NCBI RefSeq assembly: GCF_000002595.2
Contig: NC_057015.1
Coordinates: 2,676,952-2,740,951, forward strand
Direction of reading: 5' to 3'
DNA: 64,000 bases
From: Chlamydomonas reinhardtii
Lineage: Eukaryota; Chlorophyta; Chlorophyceae; Chlamydomonadales; Chlamydomonadaceae
Of the stretch, positions 56,788 to 64,000 are shown piece by piece. Both the position numbers and the translations under genes were made by a program. Each line of letters opens with the position of its first letter. Within the stretch, counting starts at the first letter, position 1. The notes beneath the pieces are model-generated. The model searched no databases, was not told the DNA's origin, and worked only from the letters and a program-made list of their open reading frames with translations.

Positions 56788-59469
56788 ATGGCCAACCGCA
56801 CGGACCCGGATGTTAAGACCGTGCACGGCACGAATCCACAGGTGTGAGGACTGGTTGCTCAGGCCGCATGTAATCTGGTTGCCGAACTGGGCCTGCGTGT
56901 GCTGAAACTGCCTTTTTCAGAACCTGGTGGAGTACATCGTGCGCCAAAAGATCTATCAGACGACTTACTGGAAGGAGAAATGCTTCGCGCTGACCGCTGA
57001 GTCGTTGCTGGAGGTGGCGGTGCAGTTGAAGAGCGTGGGTGGCACGTTTGGAGGGCAGCGCAAGCCCTCCGACTTCCTGTGCCTCCTGCTGAAGATGCTG
57101 CAAATCCAGCCCGACAAGGAGATCATTATTGAATACATCAAAAATGAAGACTTCAAATACGTTCGCTTATTGGGTAGGTGGGGCCCAAAACGTGCGTGTA
57201 GTGCAGCGGACACCTGAGTCAAACCATGTGCGACCTGTGCACCCGAGAACTGTCAAAGCTCCCGACCCGTTTGTGCAGCGTCCATGTAAGGACGCTCACA
57301 GACGCTCCTGCTAGTTCACCGGCGCTCCGGTTCCCCGGATGCTCATGGGGCTCGCCTGTGCACTGGCGCGCAGGCGCCTTCTACATGCGGCTGGTGGGCA
57401 AGCCGCTGGAAGTGTACCAATACCTAGAACCCCTCTACAACGACTACCGAAAGGTGGGGACTGGGGAGAGGGATGGGAGGGATAGCGGGTGGTGTGGTGA
57501 AAGCACTGGGGCGGACAGGGCTGTGACAGGCGGCGGGAGGCGGCTGGTTGGGGTTATATGAGCTTGAGGCGAGCCACTACCGAATGGCGCGGGTGTAGCG
57601 GTACTGTTCTTGGGTTCCCTTCGCCATGCCCCACACTGCCCGACACCATCCCAACCCTCACGGCTCGTGCTATTTTGCCACCGCCGCCCCTACTCGACCA
57701 CAACCACGCAACCCGCCACCGTGCCGCCGCGCTGACACACCGATACCCGCAGGTGCGGCTGCAGACGCTGGAGGGCGCTTACGCCTTGACGCACGTGGAC
57801 GAGGTGGTTGACGACATGCTGCGGAAGGACTTCCTGTTCGACATCGCGCTGCCACGCGTGCCGTCCAGGTGGGCGGGCGGCGGGGGCGGGTGCACTCGTG
57901 AGGGGCTATGGGGAGGCGGGGGCAGGGGCACGCACGAGGGGAGGCGACATGGAGGGGGAGGGAGGATAGATGGAGAGGCGGGGGCAGGAGCAGGGGCAGG
58001 GCAGTGACGGAGGACTTGTCGAAGGGCAGAGCCCGTATGGACAGGCGTACAGCAGCCTCCATCCCCAACGCCGCCAACACTGACCTTGCCCACGGCCATC
58101 CCACACGCCGCAGGTACACGCTTGAGAAGCTGGGGCAGTTAGACCCGCGCATCAGTGTGTTGGATGAGGAGTTTGATGAGGCCATTCTGGAGCTGGAGGC
58201 GGGCGAGGCCGCCAAGCAGGCCGCCGAGATGCAGGCCAAGCTGGGCAACGCCGGCGGTGCGGCGCCGGCTGCAGGGCCGGGCGCGGGCCTGCCGCTGCCG
58301 CCGCCGCCTCCCCTGGACTCGGGTCGGGCGCCGGAGCGGGAGCGGGACGTGGACCGGGAGCGGAGGCGCAGGTGGGTCGTGGGTTGGGCAAGGTTGCAAC
58401 ACCTACTGAGGCACTGGGCAGGCAAGGTAGACAATGCAAGGCATGACGTTACCTGGTGTAAGGGAGGTGGAGAGGTGTGCAACGAGGAAGGCTGCCATGG
58501 GAGTGGGGGGCAGCCCGTGTGCGCTGCCAGGCTTGACGCCCCACTTGGCCCCCCACTTGCAGTCCGGCTCGGGAGGCGGAGCGCGAGCGCGCGGAGCGGG
58601 AACGCGAGCGGGAACGGGAGCGGGATCGCGACCGGGGCGGCCGTGAAGCCGACTTCCGGGACCGGGATCGGGACCGCGATTACCGGGACCGTGATAGGGA
58701 CCGGGATTACCGGGACAGCCGCCGCAGCCGCAGCCGCTCCCGAGACCGCAGGGACCGTGGCCGCGACCGGGACTATCGCCGGAGCAGGAGCAGGAGTCGC
58801 GGGCGTGACAGCCGCAGCCGCAGCCGTGACCGGCGCGACAGGGACCGGGACCGGGGGTACCGCCGCAGCAGCCGGAGCCCCAGCCGGAGCCGCAGCCGGG
58901 ATCGGGACTACCGACGGGGCGGCGGCCGCGACAGGCGAGACAGCCGCTCACGGTCGCGGTCGCGCGACCGGGACCGCGGCCGGGACCGCAGCCGCAGCCG
59001 CGAGCGGGACCGCGGCGGGCGCGGCGATCGGGACCGGGACCGGGATGGCGGCGCGGCACCAAAGAAGGAGAAGGAAAAGGCTAAGGACAAGCCGAAGGAG
59101 AAGGCGGCGGCGGGGGGAGGCAAGAAGGCAGTGGACACAGAAGACCCCGAGATTGTGGAGGTGAGGGCAACGATAACAGTACGCATTAGTTCCGCAACAC
59201 TCGTCAATAACAGCAGATGGTGTAAATGGCAAGGGACATGGATTCCGATGTTGCAACGGCAGTAGGCCCCTCAGGTCTGCTACTTGGTAAGCTCTGCACC
59301 CTGACGTCTAAACGTTGTTGACAGCACAAGAAATGCACGCTGCGCCTCAAACCCTTGGACATCGTCGCCACTACTTAACTGACGCCCACCCCTCTCCCAC
59401 TACCCTATCTCCCTCATACCACAGGCCAACAAGCTGCGTGCTAAGCTGGGCCTGAAGCCGCTGAAGTGA
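56788..59469 (+). CDS. PRP38: Pre-mRNA splicing factor PRP38 (PRPF38A-like)
   Basis: Seven exons (56788-56841, 56921-57173, 57374-57453, 57753-57868, 58114-58371, 58563-59160, 59425-59469) encode 467 residues. Residues 1-180 are a near-canonical PRP38 domain: HGTNPQNLVEYIVRQKIYQT, TYWKEKCFALTAESL, FLCLLLKMLQIQPDKEIIIE, YIKNEDFKYVRLLGAFYMRL and YLEPLYNDYRK. Then come HVDEVVDDML and YTLEKLGQLDPRISVLDEEF, a Pro-rich linker, and a long RS/RD/RE domain (about 250-420) of alternating Arg with Ser, Asp or Glu, ending in Lys-rich sequence and ANKLRAKLGLKPLK. PRP38 joins the spliceosome as part of the B complex and is needed for its activation. The RS tail is longer than in the human protein. The start matches the conserved MANRT. 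Confidence 0.97.
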
Positions 59470-60551
59470 TGAGGGGCGCTGTGCGGCTCGTGTTCGGAGC
59501 CTGGATCGGGCCTGTGCGCGGCGGTTTGTTGCGTTGAATGTTCTCATGTGTTTGGCGATGGGCCAGATTGAGTCGCGGGCTGGTCCTGTGCATCCAGGCG
59601 CCTATAACTGCGGACACGGAGACGAGGGTATGGCCGGTGGGTGTCGTAAGATTGTTAACTAGTCTGCTCAAGTCAGTCCCCACACTCCCCAGCTGTCCAG
59701 GTCCGCACAGTCAGCTACATGGTACAGGAGTCCACGCGAGCTAACGAGAGTCTCGACAAGAAATTCAGTCCACCAACGGCACACAGCCACACACCAACTC
59801 ACTTGCGCCCGCGCTAACAAGCCACAGGCCTTATTCCAACAGGGAGGGTGATTCAAGGGATGCCCCCAGGGGCCGGGGCTTCCTTCACCCGCACGGAGGA
59901 TTCGCCCTTCCAAAGCACCATTCTAGGTCCGGAACTCAACGGATGAAATCACAGCGATGAATCTATACTTCATATAACTAACGACGGTGACCAGGGAAGA
60001 GCAAGCGCCAACATGCGCAAACTCCTCGATCCGATCCCCACTAGCACACATAAAACAACGCTGCCGGCAACCGTGCAGCCACTCTGCGCCGACCAGGTCC
60101 TCGCGCATGACAGCAGTATACACACAGCCTCGGCCCACGGTAACACAGTTACGGCACGTACCGTAACGCCGTTCGCACTGGCGCACAGACGGCTTGCACA
60201 TTCTGCACGCACGGTGCCGTTTCGCCTTGTGCGTTCCCAACCTATGCCAGCATGCATCCGGCTTCCTGATACCGGTTCGTCAGTTCCTTTCCACGCCTGC
60301 CAAAGCCCAGGCTCCCGGACCCTGCACGCAAGCGATGGTCGCGCTCCACACGGGAAGACCATGCCTGCCACTACCGGTAAGCCCTGTCAATCGATGCCTA
60401 TCCAACATTGTGGCTCACAAGCCTCCGGTGCGCTGCGCCGCGCACCACACGTCTCCATGCATTCGCATATGCGCAGCTCGCGCCATGGAGCCCTTTGGCG
60501 GAACAGTGTACTGCAGCCCCCTGCGGCAAGCCCCCGCCCAACCTGTAGCTC
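59470..60551. other. Convergent 3' UTRs and spacer
   Basis: It lies between the stops of PRP38 (+) and the fibrillin gene (-). No coding signal, RNA gene or clear TGTAA is seen. A plus-strand open frame of 312 codons (60013-60951) runs antisense through the fibrillin 3' exons and is not a gene. Confidence 0.5.
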
Positions 60552-62979
60552 CTACGCGTGCGAGGCCTTCCGCTTGAACAGGAAGGTGTTGCCGGTGCGG
60601 CCGCGGCCCACCCGCATGTCCCGGTCCACGAACGAGGTGATCCTGTGGATCCGGATGGGAGCACATGTATCTACTCTTACTGGATGCGGTACGACATGCC
60701 TCCTTGATGGTACGCGGTGTGTACCAGCGGCGCAGCGGCGCAGCGAGCCGTGGTTGTGCTGCCTCTTGCTGGTTGCATGCGTCATGTGGCAGTCGGCGTG
60801 GACCAGCAGCACCCCACTACGGAACTCACCAGTCTGCCCCGGAGCGTCCCTGCCCTGGCCCTGTGGTGCCGCCCGTCGCCAGCGTGAGCTGCATGCAGGA
60901 GGCAGACCGGGAGGCACATGCCCAGGCACAAGACGCTTGTCAGCCCTGTGACTGCCGCAGCCGCCGAGCCGCGCCGTAGTGCAGCCGCGCACCCTTCCTG
61001 ACACTCGCAGCCCGGGCCGCAGGCTCAAGTACCCGCCTGATGACCACAACTACACAGTAGCGCCCCGCAAAAACCTCTGTGCAAGCAGGAGCACACGGGG
61101 TTTCATTCTTCCCGCTGGTCGCCGCACGCCCCTGCGCCGCGCACTTACCGGTGGTGCCCAGTTGGGGACGGGCAGGCCCAGCGCCGTCACTGGCCGCACA
61201 CTGACTTGGTCGAACAGCACCTGATCACGAGGCAGTGTGCACGTGGCGTGCACTTCAGAATTGCTTAACTGACACCAATATTACCCGCACGAGGATTACA
61301 CGAGGGCTTGCAGCTCGACCTAACTGTGGTCGCCAGCCTTACCCGTGCCGTCTTGCCATCGCCAGAGTCCCGCCAAACGCCCTGTGGGGGTTCAGGATGT
61401 AAGGCCGCTTCAGTAACCGCAGACAGGGAGAGGGCATTGCAAAGAAGGTCTCCGCGGCACCGCCACGCGGTGGGGCTGTCCACACGTACCGCCTCCCCCG
61501 CACACGCCCTGCCTCTCACCTCGATGCCCACGCTCCACGAGCCCAATGGCCCAAACCCGAACACGGCGCTGTTGCTGGCGACCAGTGCCCCCGCCTCGTT
61601 CAGCTTGAGCACCTTCGTTAACGAGCACAAGGAAAAGTAAGCGCAAAGACTGTGTACGCGATGCAGCACTTGCGTGTGCGGGAGCGACCATACACAGAGA
61701 AACAACGAAGCCCGTGTGGGCATCCAGTCGCTGATGAAGCCATCGGGCGACAACGCAGCGTGCTGCGCCGTCTGGCGAGCTGCTCACCGTAGCGGCCCGC
61801 GCTTCTGGTGCAGGCCATTGCCCCACACAGAAGCGCTACCCCACAGCCCTCAGCCCACAACCCACAGCACGTCCCCTGCCGCCAGCTCTACCTGCGTAAT
61901 GTCGCTGATGCCCACGCCCGGCAGGCGGCTGGCCTGCAGCAGTAGCTGCGCCGGCGCCGAGCGCGTCACCACGGTGCCGTTGCTGCGATGGGGCGAACAG
62001 TATGGAGCGGGTGCGGCAGTGGGTGAGGCGGCCACAAGTGTTGCGGCAGTGTTGACAATGTGCCGCAGCCTGTAGGGTCTGCATACTTGAAAAGCTCCAA
62101 CCCGGCCACTCACGTTTGCGCCGTTGCACGCTCCCGCCCCCACAGCCTTGCCCGTGCCTGCATTCCCGCCAGCATGCCTAACCCCACGCCCCCAGCCCGC
62201 CCACCTGGCGTACACCAGCTCCCACTCGCCCAGCAGCAGCGGCGACACGCCCGGCACGCCCTCTCCCGGCACGTTGGGCCACATGAGCGGCTCCGGCACG
62301 GGGCTGAGAGCCTCCAGCCGCTGAATCACTTTGTCGATGGCCGCCTTGCGCTGTAGGAGCAGGAGGCAGGAGGCGGGGGAGGTGGCGTATATGGTAACCC
62401 ATAGGAGATGGGGAAGGCGGCGCAGAGTCCAAGTCAAGTGTTGTGAGGCTCAGGGCCAAGACCTGAACGCTTACGTCGGTGGTGAGGGCAGGGAACGGCG
62501 GTCGCCACCAGCCTATGCCATACTATGCCGTACTGCCACGGGACTAACCTCATCTTCTCCCGGTAGCACGCTTTGTGGAAAGCCTAGCTTGTCCAGGAGT
62601 ATGTTAAGGTCCTGTGATGTTGGTGAACGGGTTGGGTCCGGGTGCACAGGCGTCAGTGAAGGAGGTCGGGTGCGCCAGGGTGGTCGACTAGGGCGGCCAA
62701 CTAGCTGACACGAGCAGTCAGGTTCTGGAGCTAGCGTATCTTACAGAAGAAGAAGGAGACCGAGCATTTACTCAGCGAGTGCTGCCGGTCCTTTCGAACT
62801 GAATTGTGACCAACCTTTTTTAGCTCGCTAGTCTGGTACTCCAGGGCTTGGAACCTGGTTTGAGATGCTGCCGTCACCATTCGATGCATGGGCGTTAGCC
62901 AAACTGGTGCTCTCGCTGTTCTTGGCCCCCCGCATGCTGGCCTCCTCTGCAAGCGTTGACAGCCAGCTAACGCGCTCAT
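60552..62979 (-). CDS. Plastid lipid-associated protein / fibrillin (PAP) family, chloroplast
   Basis: Nine exons (62979-62815, 62611-62549, 62350-62205, 61982-61892, 61612-61520, 61381-61343, 61220-61149, 60888-60830, 60642-60552) encode 272 residues. The first 40 residues (MSALAGCQRLQRRPACGG...) are a transit peptide. The PAP domain is clear: RKAAIDKVIQRLEALSPVPE, LLLGEWELVYASNGTVVTR, GSWSVGIEGVWRDSGDGKTA, VLFDQVSVRPVTALGLPVP, and the family end ADWITSFVDRDMRVGRGRTG followed by NTFLFKRK. Fibrillins coat plastoglobules and thylakoid margins and bind lipophilic compounds, and they matter for photoprotection and plastoquinone supply. The exon 60888-60830 was placed because it is the only one that restores A-D-W before ITSFVD in phase. 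The subgroup is not resolved. Confidence 0.92.
61617..61637 (-). repeat. Copy of the AGAGCACAAGG motif at a fibrillin acceptor
   Basis: In the gene's direction it reads CTTTTCCTTGTGCTCGTTAAC, ending 4 bases before the acceptor AG. It resembles the spacer units of the minisatellite at 27830-28085 and the copy at 44506-44527. Confidence 0.55.
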
Positions 62980-64000
62980 TTTGCTCAAATCTAGCCTAGT
63001 CACTTGCTGCGTATTATAATGTTTGGGTGCACGCTGCTGTGACCTCAATGCTATTTGGATGAGGCTCGATGAGAGCCCTTTTGTAGTTTTGTGGGTTGCG
63101 TTTTTAGAGGGGAAATGCCTTACAAAGCTTGCTTACACGCAGGAGATGCTCAATTGGCCATTCGATGGACCTTTGCGCCGTTCAATGAACACCGTGCCAG
63201 TCAGGGGGTAATGCGGCCGGGAGGGCACGCCACGAACCAGTGCCAATTGATAGCCCCTCACTCTATTTTGCAGACGTGACCTCATCCCAGCAAAGCCATC
63301 GTGGGGATCCCCTGGTGGACCTGAGCTGACATCTGCTTTGCACCCAGGGGCAAGGCGTGCCCCCAGTGTACTCCAGACCCCACGCGCTCCCCCCTGCCCC
63401 GCATGTCGACACAACGCTATCCATCGGCAGTCCTTGCTTAGTTTTAGCCCTGTCCCTCCCATCTGTGAATGATTCCTCGTCCATGCCGATGCAACCCCTT
63501 GACGCTGGTCGCAGTCTTCAAATTCTGCTGTGTTTCCTGCGCAGTTGTATTCATAAGCATATATTTCAGCTGTGTATGTAATTGAACTGCTCGCCGGTGT
63601 AGCGAGCACGCTACTCGGCATCTATTCTGCTCCCTGCGTGCTTCTGACAATTCCTTAGCAGCCGCAAGTGGTTGCATGTTCATTCAGCACAATAATTAAA
63701 ACATTCTCGCCTGCGAATGCTCAGCGTTGGAGCGAAACGTGTGGGCGCCGTACGACGCGCCCATTGCGGCGTGCCATGTGTGTTGGAGGAGCGCTCTTGC
63801 TTGCATAGCCGAATAGTGCATGTGTTGAGCCTTTGCAATTGGACTGGAGAGGGTGTAGATACAGCGCGTTCATAGACGAGGTTGCAAAACGTGAAATCGA
63901 ACCGCCGTCGATAACACTCGCTCTTCCCAGCTTTTCGCTCGGCTCGATCATGCTTCTTAAGGGCGCCAACACCAGGCTTAACCGCCGCACAGCCTCCGAC
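62980..64000. other. Upstream region of the fibrillin gene; nothing else supported
   Basis: The first few hundred bases should contain the fibrillin leader and promoter (GCGTATTATAATGTTTGGG near 63009). The rest shows only short open frames. An 89-codon minus-strand frame near the right edge (63721-63990) has no recognisable features. Confidence 0.5.

Noticed and set aside
57908-59164. Alternative 418-codon plus-strand frame over the PRP38 RS domain
   Set aside because: It is the shifted frame of the Arg-rich exon; the PRP38 frame has all domain motifs and consistent phases.
60013-60951. 312-codon plus-strand frame
   Set aside because: It runs antisense through the last fibrillin exons, which have clear family motifs; it is an open-frame shadow in GC-rich DNA.

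Overview
The window is nuclear DNA of a Chlamydomonas-like (volvocine) green alga. It is very GC-rich. Genes are densely packed with many short introns obeying GT-AG (one GC-AG). Alanine, glycine and glutamine runs are common, (AC)n/(GT)n arrays sit in introns and spacers, and TGTAA-type polyadenylation signals follow several stop codons. Several products begin with chloroplast transit peptides. I rebuilt the exon structures by hand; in every complete model below the splice phases close into one open frame.

Layout, left to right: 3' exon of an unknown low-complexity protein (+, 287-1059); CCR4/Angel-type nuclease (-, 2343-5971) divergent from a Sec14/CRAL-TRIO lipid-transfer protein (+, 6238-8986); unknown 97-residue protein (+, 10175-10824); a 750-residue fusion of an ARF-like GTPase domain to an unrecognised duplicated domain (-, 11849-16288), divergent from a plastid SET-domain lysine methyltransferase (+, 16857-22124); large FAD monooxygenase (-, 23443-31178) divergent from an unknown 192-residue protein (+, 31882-33247); stand-alone OvoA-C-type methyltransferase (+, 33755-36513); LRRC57-like acylated LRR protein (-, 37487-39846) divergent from plastid IspF (+, 40187-41847); a repeat-rich patch with a possible TnpB/Fanzor remnant and diverged tandem modules (42.7-45.2 kb); GLG1-type Golgi protein (+, 45476-52189); secretory SET-domain protein (+, 52873-55717); splicing factor PRP38 (+, 56788-59469); plastid fibrillin/PAP protein (-, 60552-62979); then about 1 kb with no supported gene.

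The genes are mostly unrelated housekeeping and plastid functions, arranged as four head-to-head pairs that probably share promoters. Two things stand out. First, the ARF-like protein looks like a pseudo-GTPase: Lys to Arg in the P-loop, Gln to Cys in switch II and Asn to Ser in the NKQD motif. It is fused to a domain present in two diverged copies. Second, at least ten introns in four or five genes carry related short modules near a splice site. The modules near 5' ends read GGGGTT..., and those near 3' ends read as the reverse complement, ...AACCCC, so the two sets behave like terminal inverted repeats of an introner-like, intron-generating element.
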